This document shows positions 1-8,380 of a DNA stretch of 29,475 nucleotides, one piece after another. Positions within the stretch are counted from its first letter, which is position 1; each line of letters begins with the position of its first letter. The notes below the pieces were generated by a model, which was not told the origin of the DNA, did no database searches, and saw nothing but the letters and a program-made list of their open reading frames with translations. The DNA is from an uncultured Kiritimatiellota bacterium (GTDB lineage: Bacteria > Verrucomicrobiota > Kiritimatiellia > RFP12 > UBA1067). Location: the NCBI GenBank assembly GCA_934654805.1, contig CAKUGW010000024.1, positions 1 through 29,475 on the forward strand, in the 5' to 3' direction. Made by a program: the position numbers and the translations under genes.

Positions 1-43
1 ACGCGCAATGGAACGAAAATCTTCACCTTTAGACATGGCACGA

Positions 44-61
44 AAATTTCAGTCGAAATTT
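44..61. other. AT-rich inverted repeat downstream of the GRE-activase gene
   Basis: Seven-base arms AAATTTC and GAAATTT are separated by AGTC. The repeat lies about 50 bases past the stop of the glycyl radical activase gene, on the side where its transcript would end. The stem is AT-only and no T-run follows, so a terminator role is weak. It could equally be a protein-binding site. Nothing else is recognisable in bases 1-68. Confidence 0.3.
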
Positions 62-68
62 ACAGTTG

Positions 69-145
69 CTGTCCCCATGGCTTTAGTTTGGGGCCTGTCC
101 CCAGGTCCAGATCATTGGGGCCTGTCCCCAGGTTGTTTTGGGGCC
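69..145. repeat. Cluster of palindromic REP-like repeats at the 3' end of the GRE-activase gene
   Basis: The 17-mer TTTGGGGCCTGTCCCCA occurs at 87-103 and its last 16 bases recur at 115-130. A right half-copy (CTGTCCCCA) sits near 69-77 and a left half-copy (TTTTGGGGCC) at 136-145. Each full copy can fold as TGGGG/CCCCA around a five-base loop. The two full copies are 28 bases apart. The rightmost copies are inside the activase ORF and encode its last dozen residues, so the repeat appears to have supplied the gene's 3' end. An exact copy of the 17-mer also occurs at 20086-20102. Confidence 0.75.
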
Positions 146-915
146 AGAAATGAATCTCTACGTCTTACAGGAGTCAGGACGGAGCAGACCGCCAGGGCTG
201 CGCGCCAGCGGGCGCGGTCGGCGGCGGACGGCTCCTCCGTTCGGCCGAGCCGGACTGGGATGCCGAACTTCGCGTACTTTTCGAGCCCCAGCGCGTGGTA
301 CGGGCAGACCTCGACCCGCTCCACGCCGCGCAGGCCGCCGACGAACGCGCGGAGCGCGCCCAAGTCGGCATCCGAGTCGTTCAGCCCCGGCACGAGCGGG
401 CAGCGGATCCAGAGCCGCGCGCCCGCCGCGTCGAGGCGGCGGAGGTTCGCGAGGATCCGCGCGTTCCCGGTGCCCGTCAGGGCGCGGTGCCGCGCGTCAT
501 CCATGCATTTGAGGTCATAGAGGAAGAGATCGACGTGCGGCAGCAGCCGCGCGAACGTCGCCCACGGCGCCGCGCCGCACGTGTCGAGCGCGACCTTCAC
601 GCCCTGCGCCCGCGCGGCCGCCGCGAGCGCAACGGCGAAGGCCGGCTGCGCCGTCGGCTCACCGCCCGTGAGCGTGAGGCCGCCGTCCGCGCCGTAGAAC
701 GGCCGGTCGGCGAGGACGTCGGCCATCACGTCGGCGACGGACATCTCGCGTCCGCAGACCTCGCCCGTCGTCACGGCCCGCTGCGGCGCGGCCGCCTGGG
801 ACTCGGGGTTGTGGCACCAGGCGCAGCGCAGCGGACAGCCCTTCAGGAAGACGCTCGTGCGGAGGCCGGGGCCGTCCTTCACGCTGCCGCGCTTGATGTC
901 GAAGACGATGCCCAT
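112..915 (-). CDS. Glycyl radical enzyme activating protein (radical SAM)
   Basis: The product is 267 aa. It is a radical SAM activase of the PflA type, which uses S-adenosylmethionine and a [4Fe-4S] cluster to place the radical on the conserved glycine of a partner GRE. An early DGPGLRT motif is followed by CPLRCAWC (CX3CX2C cluster site), then GGEP and a WIRCPLVPGLND stretch typical of the family. The extra Cys-rich ferredoxin insertion of many GRE activases is absent, so it is the compact form. The start at 915 is chosen because homology begins at MGIVFDIKRG; the longer reading frame starts inside the preceding gene. It lies seven bases after the symporter stop and is the last gene of the operon, so its partner is almost certainly the GRE at 2621-4768. 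The C-terminal residues PKQPGDRPQ come from the REP-like repeat. Confidence 0.92.
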   Translation of the reverse strand: MGIVFDIKRGSVKDGPGLRTSVFLKGCPLRCAWCHNPESQAAAPQRAVTTGEVCGREMSVADVMADVLADRPFYGADGGLTLTGGEPTAQPAFAVALAAAARAQGVKVALDTCGAAPWATFARLLPHVDLFLYDLKCMDDARHRALTGTGNARILANLRRLDAAGARLWIRCPLVPGLNDSDADLGALRAFVGGLRGVERVEVCPYHALGLEKYAKFGIPVRLGRTEEPSAADRARWRAALAVCSVLTPVRRRDSFLAPKQPGDRPQ

Positions 916-922
916 GCCCGTC

Positions 923-2620
923 TCAGCGTCCTCGGACGCCCCTTGCGACGAAGACGGACGCCCCGAGCGCAAGGACGGTCGCGACCGCCGCCTTCGCATA
1001 CCAGCCGTAGATCCACGCGCCCACCATGTACATGAGGTCGAAGAGCGCGAACGACGCGACGGCCGTCAGGACGAGCCCCTTGCCGACGTCGCGCCCGTCT
1101 GCGCGCACCGCCGCCTTGAACCGCGCCGCCGTCGCCGCGTCCGTCGGCGGCGTCAGGAACGTGACGGCGAGCCAGCTCGCGGACGTGACGGCGATCGTGA
1201 TCAGCATCTTCTGCCACGACACGAGTTCCGGGACGCCGAGCTGCAGGACGAGCGCGACGGCGAAGGAGACGAACATGCCCGTCAGCTCCGTCCAGGCGTT
1301 GATGCGCATCCAGAACCAGCGCAGGAGGAAGATCGCGCCCGAGCCCGCGCCGATGAGGAGCATGAGGTCGAAGGCGGCCTTTGCGCTCTTCAGGTGCGGC
1401 GCGAGCGCACAGCCCAAGAGGAGCAGCGCGAGCATCGCGGCGCGCCCGACCCAGATGAGCTCGCGGTCGCCCGCCGACGGCCGCACGAAACGCTTCCAGA
1501 AGTCGTTCACCACGTAGGCGCTGCCGAGGTTGAGGTGCGCCGCGACCGTCGAGAAGAGCGCGCCCATCATCGACGCGGCGACGAGGCCGAGCCAGCCGTT
1601 CGGCACCTTCGTCAGCATCGCCGGATACGCCATGTCGCCGTGGATGAGCGACGGATCGACCTTCGGGAACGCCGCCTGGATCGACGCGAGGTCCGGGTAG
1701 ACGAGCACCGAGCAGAGACCGACGATGTACCACGGCCACGGACGGATCACCCAGTTGAGGACGTTGAAGAAGAGCGTGCCGCCGAGGGCGTGCGTCGCCG
1801 ACCTCGCCGTCAGCATGCGCTGGACGATGTAGCCGCCGCCGCCCGGCTCGCTGCCCGCCTTCCACACGTTCCACCACTGCACGGCGAGCGGCAGGACGAA
1901 CATGACGAGCAGCGTGTCCCACGACGAGAAGTCCGGCAGGATCGACAGCCGCCACGCCGTCTCGGGGTTCGAGACGATGCCCGCCATCCCGCCGACTTCT
2001 GGCAGCCTGAGGCCGTAGACCATCGCCGCGACCGCGCCCGCCATGATGACGAGGAAGAGGAAGAAGTCCGTCCAGATGACGCCGCGAATGCCGCCGAAGA
2101 ACGTGTAGACGACCGAGGCGACGACCGTGACCCGGTAGATGGTCGACGGCTCGATGCCGAAGAGGACGACGCCGATCTTGACCGCCGCGAGGATGACGTT
2201 GCCGAGCACGAGCACGTTGAAGACGACGCCGAGGTAGAGCGTGCGGAACGCGCGCAGGAACGCGGCGGGCTTCCCCGAATAGCGCAGCTCGTAGAACTCG
2301 ATGTCCGTCGTCACGCCCGACCTGACCCAGAGCTTCGCGTAGACGAAGACCGTGAGGAGCCCCGTCAGGATGAACGCCCACATGATCCAGTTGCCGCCCA
2401 TGCCGTCGCGGCGGATGACCTCGGTGAAGAAGTTCGCGCTGTCCGTCGCCGTCGTCGCGGCGACCATCGAGAAGCCGATGAGCCACCACGGCATGGACTT
2501 CCCGGAGGTGAAGAAGTCGTTCGCCGTCCTCTTCGCGCGGCGCGCGGCGACGGACGGGATGAGCGCCAGCACGGCGAAGAACGCGGCGATGACGGCCCAG
2601 TCGATTCCGTTCAAGAGCAT
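923..2620 (-). CDS. Sodium:solute symporter (SSS/SLC5 family)
   Basis: The product is 565 aa, a normal length for the SSS family, with about 13 or more hydrophobic segments. It resembles sugar/sodium cotransporters: an N-terminal helix is followed by RRAKRTANDFFTSGKSMPWW and a helix with SMVAATTATDSANFF, where family members bind sodium and substrate. Members take up sugars, polyols or carboxylates using the sodium gradient, and the substrate cannot be read from sequence. Its ATG abuts the TAA of the GRE gene (TAAATG), so translation is probably coupled. Its place between a GRE and its activase suggests it imports the substrate of this pathway. Confidence 0.9.
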   Translation of the reverse strand: MLLNGIDWAVIAAFFAVLALIPSVAARRAKRTANDFFTSGKSMPWWLIGFSMVAATTATDSANFFTEVIRRDGMGGNWIMWAFILTGLLTVFVYAKLWVRSGVTTDIEFYELRYSGKPAAFLRAFRTLYLGVVFNVLVLGNVILAAVKIGVVLFGIEPSTIYRVTVVASVVYTFFGGIRGVIWTDFFLFLVIMAGAVAAMVYGLRLPEVGGMAGIVSNPETAWRLSILPDFSSWDTLLVMFVLPLAVQWWNVWKAGSEPGGGGYIVQRMLTARSATHALGGTLFFNVLNWVIRPWPWYIVGLCSVLVYPDLASIQAAFPKVDPSLIHGDMAYPAMLTKVPNGWLGLVAASMMGALFSTVAAHLNLGSAYVVNDFWKRFVRPSAGDRELIWVGRAAMLALLLLGCALAPHLKSAKAAFDLMLLIGAGSGAIFLLRWFWMRINAWTELTGMFVSFAVALVLQLGVPELVSWQKMLITIAVTSASWLAVTFLTPPTDAATAARFKAAVRADGRDVGKGLVLTAVASFALFDLMYMVGAWIYGWYAKAAVATVLALGASVFVARGVRGR

Positions 2621-4768
2621 TTAGATCGTCTCCTTGACGAGGCGCTTCACCACGAGTTCGCGGAACGCGGGCGAGAGCGAGTTGAAGTAGGCGGTGAATC
2701 CCGTCACGCGCACGACGAGGTCGGGGTATTTCGACGGGTCCTTGTGGGCGGCGCGGATCTTCTCGGCGTCCACGACGTTGATGTTGACGAGCGTGCCGCC
2801 CAGCGCGAAGTGTCCGTCCAGGAGCGCCATGACCTTGTCGACGGCGCCCGGATCGTCCGCGAGGCCGATGTCGACCTCCAGCTGCCACGGCGCGGTGTTG
2901 CCCCAGCCGGGCTGCACCGAGGCGACGGCGCGCGCCATCGCCGTGAGCGCGCCGTCCTTGCGGAAGCCGGGGAGCGGATTCGCCCCGTGGGAGATCGGCT
3001 CGCCCGCCTTGCGTCCGTTCGGCGTCGCGCCGACGGCCTTGCCGAAGCGGATCGTGTCCGCCCACGTGAACCAGCCGGGGATCAGCTTGAAGCCGTGCGG
3101 CGTCGTGTGCCCGGCGATTTCCTCGTTCAGGATCTCCGTCAGGCGCACCGCCCAGCGGTCGGCCGCCGTGCCGCCGTGGCCGTAGCGGCCGGAGGCGTCG
3201 AGCAGGCGGCGGATGCGCTCGCCCTCGTCGCCCGCGAAGTTCGACGCGACGGCCGCCTTGACCTGCGCGAACGTGAGGGCCTTCTCCGTCTCGACACGCT
3301 CCTCCAGCGCGCCGAAGCTGTCCGCGACGACGGCGAGGCCCGCCCCGTCGATCGCCATGTTGTAGTACGTCGCGCCGCCGTGCGAGACGTCCTTGCCCTT
3401 CTCGATCGGCCCGTGCGAGAGGAGGTTCAGGAGAAGCTCCGGCTCGTTCAGGTACTGGTGGTCGAGATGGAAGTCAATGCCCTGCGCCGTCACGGCGACG
3501 GCCGCCCGGAAGTGCTTGCGGTAGTTCGCCACCAGCTCCGCAAGCGAATCCGACTCGGCGAACGCGACCTCGAAGACCTTGGCGACGTTGATCTTGACGA
3601 CGTCGTTCAGCGTGTACTCAAGCCCCGGCAGCGACATCCAGTTGCAGCCGACGGCGATGCGGCTGCGGGCGAGTTCGGCGGAGTAGCCGTTCTTCATGAA
3701 GCCCGCGACGAGGGCCTTGTCGCCCGAGAAGCGCGGGTAGCCGAGGCGGTTCTGGAGCAGGATCTCGACGCCGCGCCGGTAGAGGCGGCGGTCCATGCCG
3801 TCCCACACGCGGATCGTCAGGTTGCAGCTCGCCTTCAGCTTCGCGGCGGCTTCGAGGATGATGAAGCTCATGCGGCTCGTCTGGTCGGAGCCGTCCGCCG
3901 CCGGCCCGCCGAGCTGGTAGTAGTGGGGGTCGTTGAGCAGCAGGCAGAAGCAGAGGAACTCGGCCTCTTCGTCGGTGAGGAGGCCGGCGGCCGTGTCGCG
4001 CACGTAGTAGGGGCGCAGCAGCTCGTCGAGCTGCCCGCCCGCGCCGTCGCGGTTGTAGGTGCGCGAGGCCATGTTGAAGACGGCGATCCACTGCACGGCC
4101 TCGCGGAACGTCGCGGGCGGCGCGTCGACGATCGCGAAGCAGGTGCGCGCCATCGCGACGAGGTTCGCGCGGCGCTCGGCGTCCGCCTCGGCCATCGACC
4201 GGTCGGCGGCCGCCTCGCCGAGGCGCCGGATCCACGCCTGCACGCCGAGGACCGCCGTCTCCTCCGCCTCCAGCAGCTCGGCGGCTACGGGATCGGCGGC
4301 GAACGAACGCCGCGCCGCGCGCACCTTCGCGAGGAGCCCGCCCCAGCCCAGCTCCAGGCCAATCCTGTAGTCCGGCGCGAAGTGCGCGTCCTTGCCGATG
4401 CCGGACGTGATGTCGTACTTCTTCTGGAGCGGTTCGAGGGCGGAGTAGTCGAACGCGAAGTTGGAGCGCGAGAGCCGGTAGCCGAGGCGCATGCGCGAGA
4501 GCATGAACATCCAGCGGCCGGCGAGCGCGTCGTCGGGGTCGATGTAGAGCGGATGGCGCTCCATGAGCCAGCGGAAGTTCGCCGCCCACGCGCGCGGGCC
4601 GGAGAACTGCCCGGCCGCGTCGCGCACGGGTAGGTCGGCCGTGAACGTCTCGGGCGGCAGGACGAGGCCGTAGTCGTCCTCGTCGCGCGCGCCGAGCGCC
4701 GCCTGCTTCTCTTCCGTCTGGGCGGCCTTCCGCGCCCTCAGGCGCGCCATCCGCTCCGCGTAGCTCAT
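2621..4768 (-). CDS. Glycyl radical enzyme of unknown substrate (PFL-like family)
   Basis: The product is 715 aa. The C-terminal glycyl radical motif RVTGFTAYF places the radical on Gly690, preceded by the usual VNINVVDAEKIRAAHKDP segment. The catalytic thiyl loop is VGCNWMSLPG with Cys375. In eliminase-type GREs (glycerol, propanediol and hydroxyproline dehydratases, choline lyase) the loop is GCVE, with a Glu two residues after Cys. In PFL it is a Cys pair. Here the positions after Cys375 are Asn and Trp377, so neither known acid-base arrangement is present. Other family landmarks are intact: KGKDVSHGGATYYNMAIDG near 457-475 and ATPNGRKAGEPISHGANP near 581-598. The start overlaps the epimerase stop by ATGA. 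The activase and a symporter follow in the operon. Assignment to the GRE superfamily is secure, but the reaction is unknown and could be a dehydration, lysis or decarboxylation of a sugar-derived compound. Confidence 0.93.
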   Translation of the reverse strand: MSYAERMARLRARKAAQTEEKQAALGARDEDDYGLVLPPETFTADLPVRDAAGQFSGPRAWAANFRWLMERHPLYIDPDDALAGRWMFMLSRMRLGYRLSRSNFAFDYSALEPLQKKYDITSGIGKDAHFAPDYRIGLELGWGGLLAKVRAARRSFAADPVAAELLEAEETAVLGVQAWIRRLGEAAADRSMAEADAERRANLVAMARTCFAIVDAPPATFREAVQWIAVFNMASRTYNRDGAGGQLDELLRPYYVRDTAAGLLTDEEAEFLCFCLLLNDPHYYQLGGPAADGSDQTSRMSFIILEAAAKLKASCNLTIRVWDGMDRRLYRRGVEILLQNRLGYPRFSGDKALVAGFMKNGYSAELARSRIAVGCNWMSLPGLEYTLNDVVKINVAKVFEVAFAESDSLAELVANYRKHFRAAVAVTAQGIDFHLDHQYLNEPELLLNLLSHGPIEKGKDVSHGGATYYNMAIDGAGLAVVADSFGALEERVETEKALTFAQVKAAVASNFAGDEGERIRRLLDASGRYGHGGTAADRWAVRLTEILNEEIAGHTTPHGFKLIPGWFTWADTIRFGKAVGATPNGRKAGEPISHGANPLPGFRKDGALTAMARAVASVQPGWGNTAPWQLEVDIGLADDPGAVDKVMALLDGHFALGGTLVNINVVDAEKIRAAHKDPSKYPDLVVRVTGFTAYFNSLSPAFRELVVKRLVKETI

Positions 4769-5961
4769 TTCGCGAGCTCCTCCTGCATGAGGCGGATGAG
4801 GTTGAAGAGCATGCGCGGGTAGTGGAACGCGCCGGCCCAGCGGGTGCCCTTCATCGTGCAGGACGGCGTGCCGTCGCGGCGGAGGTACTTGATGATCTCG
4901 CCGTACTCCCTGTCGGGGAAGTGGTCGAAGAACCACGTCTCGATCTTCCGGAACCAGGCGAGGTACTTCTCGTCCTTCGTGAGCGTCCAGGCGAGGAACG
5001 TCGCGTAGATCGCCTCGTTCTGCGGCCACCAGAGCTTGAGCTCGTGCTCGTACTGGTCGGGCTCGTGGCCCTCGGCCTCGTCGACGTTGCGGAAGTAGAT
5101 GATCCCGCCGCCGCCCTGCACGGTGTCCCAGCCCCAGTCGAGCGCCCAGTCGAGCACCTGCAGGCCGTTCCTGAGGAGCTTCTCGTCCTTCTGGTGCTTC
5201 GCCTCCTCCATCGTGAACCAGCTCGTCTCGATGGAGTGGCCGGGGTTGATCGTACGGCCCTCGGGCGTCTCGCACGGCGTGCCGTCGGCGTTCACGATCT
5301 CGCGCAGGGCCTTCTTGCCGTAGTCCATGAACGTCGCGTAGACCTCCTTGAAGCACGTCGCGATCGTCTTGTCGTAGAGCGCGGTGTCGCCGCCCAGCTC
5401 GCGCATCATGATCGACGTGCAGGAGATGATCATCGGGATGTTGTGCGCCCGCACCTTGCGCGCCGGGTAGTACTTCGGCGGCAGCAGCTCGGGGTTGTAG
5501 TAGTACATCATGATCGTCTTGTAGAGCCGCTCGGCCTTCGCCTTCCAGGCCGGGTCCTTCGTCGCCTTGTAAAGCTCGATGTAGGCCATCACCGTGTAGT
5601 GCTCGGTGACGACGTAGCGGCGCTTGCGCACGGGGCGGCCGTCCTCCGTCACCTCGTAGTAGGTGCGGCCGTCGCGTTCGTCGAAGCAGTGGTCCTCGAT
5701 GAACGCGATGCCCCGGAGCGCGAGGTCGAGCCATTCCGCGCGCGGCTCGATCTCGTTGTAGGCGCGCGCGAACAGGAGGACGTCGCGCCCCTGCTGGCGG
5801 ACGTTCTTGTCGGTGAAAAGCACCTTGCCGTCGCGGCCGAGGTAGTTGTAGAAGCCGCCGTGCTTCGCGTCCGGCGAGAACTTCTGCCACCACTCGACCG
5901 ATTCGAGCAGGCATTTCCTGTACTTGTCGATATACTGCCGCAGTTCCTGTTTGTCCATCAT
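4765..5961 (-). CDS. N-acylglucosamine 2-epimerase (AGE) family protein
   Basis: The product is 398 aa, close to the usual 390-410 aa of this (alpha/alpha)6-barrel family, which epimerises C2 of N-acetylglucosamine, mannose or cellobiose. Landmarks are RQQGR (Arg59, matching the catalytic-site Arg), GHSIETSW (His242, Glu245), ELKLWWPQNEA near 307-317 and the C-terminal WAGAFHYPR with His380. Together these give the two catalytic His residues. The start at 5961 (MMDKQ) has an AAGGAGG ribosome site nine bases upstream; upstream in-frame ATGs lack one. It is the first gene of the operon, preceded by a promoter and divergent from the XylR-like regulator. Whether it acts on a free sugar, an N-acyl sugar or a disaccharide cannot be decided from sequence. 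Confidence 0.88.
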   Translation of the reverse strand: MMDKQELRQYIDKYRKCLLESVEWWQKFSPDAKHGGFYNYLGRDGKVLFTDKNVRQQGRDVLLFARAYNEIEPRAEWLDLALRGIAFIEDHCFDERDGRTYYEVTEDGRPVRKRRYVVTEHYTVMAYIELYKATKDPAWKAKAERLYKTIMMYYYNPELLPPKYYPARKVRAHNIPMIISCTSIMMRELGGDTALYDKTIATCFKEVYATFMDYGKKALREIVNADGTPCETPEGRTINPGHSIETSWFTMEEAKHQKDEKLLRNGLQVLDWALDWGWDTVQGGGGIIYFRNVDEAEGHEPDQYEHELKLWWPQNEAIYATFLAWTLTKDEKYLAWFRKIETWFFDHFPDREYGEIIKYLRRDGTPSCTMKGTRWAGAFHYPRMLFNLIRLMQEELAK

Positions 5962-5993
5962 CGTAACGGTCCTCCTTTTCTGAGACCGCCCGT

Positions 5994-6020
5994 ATTGTAC
6001 GGCAGGGCGCCGCATGGCAA
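5994..6020 (-). promoter_or_regulatory. Likely promoter of the epimerase-GRE operon
   Basis: On the minus strand TTGCCA (6015-6020) and TACAAT (5994-5999) form a sigma70-like pair with a short 15-base spacer. They lie 33 bases upstream of the chosen ATG at 5961. The sub-optimal spacing would fit a promoter that needs an activator such as the divergent XylR-like protein. Confidence 0.5.
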
Positions 6021-6088
6021 CGCCAATGAAACGCAAAAAATTTCCGCCAACAATGCGAAACCGCCTTTCCGTCTGCTATACTAGGCGG
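6021..6088. promoter_or_regulatory. Putative operator region between the regulator and the GRE operon
   Basis: The intergenic DNA holds direct repeats CGCCAA at 6021-6026 and 6045-6050 and TTTCCG at 6041-6046 and 6066-6071. It also holds an inverted repeat, CCGCCT (6061-6066) with AGGCGG (6083-6088), that spans a TATACT -10-like box (6077-6082) for the regulator gene. Directly repeated half-sites are usual for AraC-family binding. Repeats flanking the regulator's own -10 would allow autoregulation. The assignment is inferred from position only. Confidence 0.35.
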
Positions 6089-6092
6089 CGCG

Positions 6093-7262
6093 ATGAAGAC
6101 CATCCTCTTTTTCCACACGTCGCGGCGGCAGGCCTGGCAGAAGGAGCTCGCCGGCGCCTACCGTTTCGCGCGCGCCCGCAAGTGGCGTCTGCAGGTCGTC
6201 GAGCCGACGCCGCACCCGCCGTCCATCCCGACGCTCATCGACTTCTGGAAGCCCCTCGGCTGCCTCGTGGAATGTTCCGGGGAGACGGCGGACTACTTCG
6301 ACCCCGCGGCGTTCGGGCGCCTCCCCGCCGTCTTCATCGGGCGCGACCCGCGCACGCTGCCGCGCACCGCCTCGTTCGTGAACCCCTCGAACAGGGGCCC
6401 CGGCCGCTGCGCCGCGCAGGAACTCCTGACGGCGGGGTTCACGTCCTTCGGCTTCGTCGCCTCCGGCGGCAACCACTTCTGGAGCCGCGACCGCGAGGCC
6501 GAGTTCCGCCGCACGCTCTGGACGAACGGCTATCCCTGCCGCGTCTTCGGGCGCGCCGAATCGTTCCGGACGCCGCGCGCGCGCGGCGAGGCCCTGCGCG
6601 AGTGGCTGCGCACGATCCCCAAGCCCTGCGGCGTCTTCGCCGAGAACGACTACGCCGCCGGGGAGGTGCTGGACCTCGCCGGCAAGCTGCGCCTCCGCGT
6701 GCCGAAGAGCCTCGCGGTCATCGGGGCGGACAACGACTCCTCGCTCTGCGAGAACACGACCCCGCCGCTCTCCAGCATCCTCCTCGACTTCGAGCAGGCC
6801 GGCTACCGCGCGGCGAAGATCCTCTCCTCCCTCATCGACACGCCCCGCGCGCCGCCCGTGCGCGAGACCTATTCGGTGCTGGGCCTGATCCGCCGCGCCT
6901 CCACGCCGGCCGGCATCGGCACGCCCCCGCGCGTCGGCAGGGCCCTCGCGTTCATCCGCGAGAAGGCCTGCGAGGGGATCACCGCCGCCGACGTCGCCGC
7001 CGTGATGCCGGGATCCCGCCGCCTGGCCGAAATGGACTTCAAGAAGGCGACGGGGCGCACCATCCTGGAGGAGATCCTGAACGTGCGCTTCGAGCGCGTC
7101 GAACTGCTCCTGCGCAGCAAGTCCCAGCGGATGAACGCCCTCGCGGGGCTCTGCGGCTGGCGGACGGAGAACGCCCTGCGCACGGCCTTCCTCAAGCGCT
7201 ACGGCAAGTCCATGCGCGCGTGGCGCGCAGACCCGACGCCGCCGAGGCGCGCCGGCGCCTGA
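6093..7262 (+). CDS. XylR-like transcriptional regulator (LacI-type sensor plus AraC HTH)
   Basis: The product is 389 aa. Residues 1-275 look like a periplasmic-binding-protein/LacI-type sugar sensor: the early TILFFHTSRRQAWQKELAGAYRF, then VFAENDYAAGEVLD and VIGADNDSSLCENTTPPLSSI. This is followed by DFEQAGYRAAKIL, characteristic of XylR-type regulators. Residues 290-380 form an AraC-type double HTH (ITAADVAAVM..., then LAGLCGWRTENALRTAFLKRYGKSMRAWR). It is the only clear plus-strand gene and is divergent from the epimerase-GRE operon. It is therefore the probable local, ligand-responsive activator. The family senses pentoses or other sugars; the ligand here is unknown. Confidence 0.9.
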   Translation: MKTILFFHTSRRQAWQKELAGAYRFARARKWRLQVVEPTPHPPSIPTLIDFWKPLGCLVECSGETADYFDPAAFGRLPAVFIGRDPRTLPRTASFVNPSNRGPGRCAAQELLTAGFTSFGFVASGGNHFWSRDREAEFRRTLWTNGYPCRVFGRAESFRTPRARGEALREWLRTIPKPCGVFAENDYAAGEVLDLAGKLRLRVPKSLAVIGADNDSSLCENTTPPLSSILLDFEQAGYRAAKILSSLIDTPRAPPVRETYSVLGLIRRASTPAGIGTPPRVGRALAFIREKACEGITAADVAAVMPGSRRLAEMDFKKATGRTILEEILNVRFERVELLLRSKSQRMNALAGLCGWRTENALRTAFLKRYGKSMRAWRADPTPPRRAGA

Positions 7263-7318
7263 AGCCCTTGGCCCGTCAAGCGAGGAACGCGCGACATCCC
7301 GTTCCCGGCGGCCCTCCG

Positions 7319-8380
7319 TCACTTCCTCGAGAAGTCGATGCGCGGGTCGATGAGCATGTAGAGGACGTCGCTCAGGAGGTTGCCGACCAGCTGGAAGCTC
7401 GCCGTGAGCGCGAGAAGCGCGAGGAAGACGGCGTAGTCGCGCCCGATCAGCGCGTCCCACGAGAGCCGCCCCATGCCGGGAATCTCGAAGATCGTCTCGA
7501 TGACGATGGAGCCCGCGAAGAGCAGCCCGATCATCGGCCCGAGCCCCGTCGCGACCGGGATGAGCGCGTTGCGGAAGGCGTGCAGCCAGATCGCGCGCCG
7601 CCGCGTCGCGCCCTTCGCGATCACCGTGCGGATGTAGTCCGCCGAGATCTGGTCGAGAAGCGAGTTCTTCATGAGCAGCGTCAGCATCGCGAACGACCCC
7701 GCGACATAGCAGGCGACCGGCAGCGCCATGTGCCACGCGCGGTCGGCGAGCCACACGCCGAACGAGGGCTCGAGGTCGAAGTCGCTGGAGATCCCGCCGA
7801 GCGGAAAGACGTCCCAGAAGCCCTCGACCGTGCCGCAGAACAGCGTCTTCAGCAGCATCGCGAGCGCGAAGGACGGCACGGCGTAGGCGACGAACACGAC
7901 GAGCGACGAGACGGCGTCAAAGGCCTGTCGGTGGCGCAGCGCCTTGGCGATGCCGAGGGGGATGCAGATGAGATACGTCAGCGCGAATGCCGCCAGGCCG
8001 AACCAGAGCGAGACGGGGATGCGCGCGCGGATGAGCTGCCACGCCGTCTTGTCCGGGTAGTCGTAGCTCGGCAGCGTCAGCCCCATGCGGTGGACGACGA
8101 GCCAGTCCCAGTACTGGCGGACGAGCGGCTTGTCGAAGCCGAACTGCGCCTCCAGCTCCTTGCGGTAGTCCTCCGTGACGGCGCTCGCCCCCGCCGCCGG
8201 CGCGGCCCCCGCCTCGCCCGCGCCGCCGCCCTGCGCGGCGAGGCCCCTCATCCGCAGGAGGCGGATCTCGACCGGCCCGCCCGGCAGGAAGCGCGTCAGC
8301 GCAAAACAAACGATGGTGATCCCGACAAACGTCGGGATCACCAGGATGAGGCGCCGGACGAGATACGCCAGGCGATCCAC
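7319..8380 (-). CDS. ABC transporter permease, YejB/DppB type
   Basis: The product is 353 aa. An N-terminal helix (RRLILVIPTFVGITIVCFAL) is followed by PGGPVE and a soluble stretch with EAQFGFDKP, as in YejB. Five further membrane segments follow, with the EAA-like loop AKGATRRRAIWLHAFRNALIPV that contacts the ATPase. Such permeases work with a second permease, an ATPase and a binding protein to import oligopeptides. None of these partners is in the window, and the next gene is convergent, so it is an orphan here. The start is GTG at 8380, directly abutting the SecDF TAA, so translation probably depends on coupling. Confidence 0.87.
   Translation of the reverse strand: MDRLAYLVRRLILVIPTFVGITIVCFALTRFLPGGPVEIRLLRMRGLAAQGGGAGEAGAAPAAGASAVTEDYRKELEAQFGFDKPLVRQYWDWLVVHRMGLTLPSYDYPDKTAWQLIRARIPVSLWFGLAAFALTYLICIPLGIAKALRHRQAFDAVSSLVVFVAYAVPSFALAMLLKTLFCGTVEGFWDVFPLGGISSDFDLEPSFGVWLADRAWHMALPVACYVAGSFAMLTLLMKNSLLDQISADYIRTVIAKGATRRRAIWLHAFRNALIPVATGLGPMIGLLFAGSIVIETIFEIPGMGRLSWDALIGRDYAVFLALLALTASFQLVGNLLSDVLYMLIDPRIDFSRK

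Noticed and set aside
809..4633. Very long plus-strand open frame (1274 codons) and similar ones at 6014-10969, 16789-18861 and 24688-27999
   Set aside because: They run antisense to clearly recognised genes, are Arg/Asp/Glu/Val-rich without any family motif, and are the usual product of high GC content.
2621..6118. Single 1165-codon gene covering epimerase and GRE
   Set aside because: The upstream part is an out-of-frame shadow of the epimerase. The GRE starts at 4768 with an ATGA overlap.
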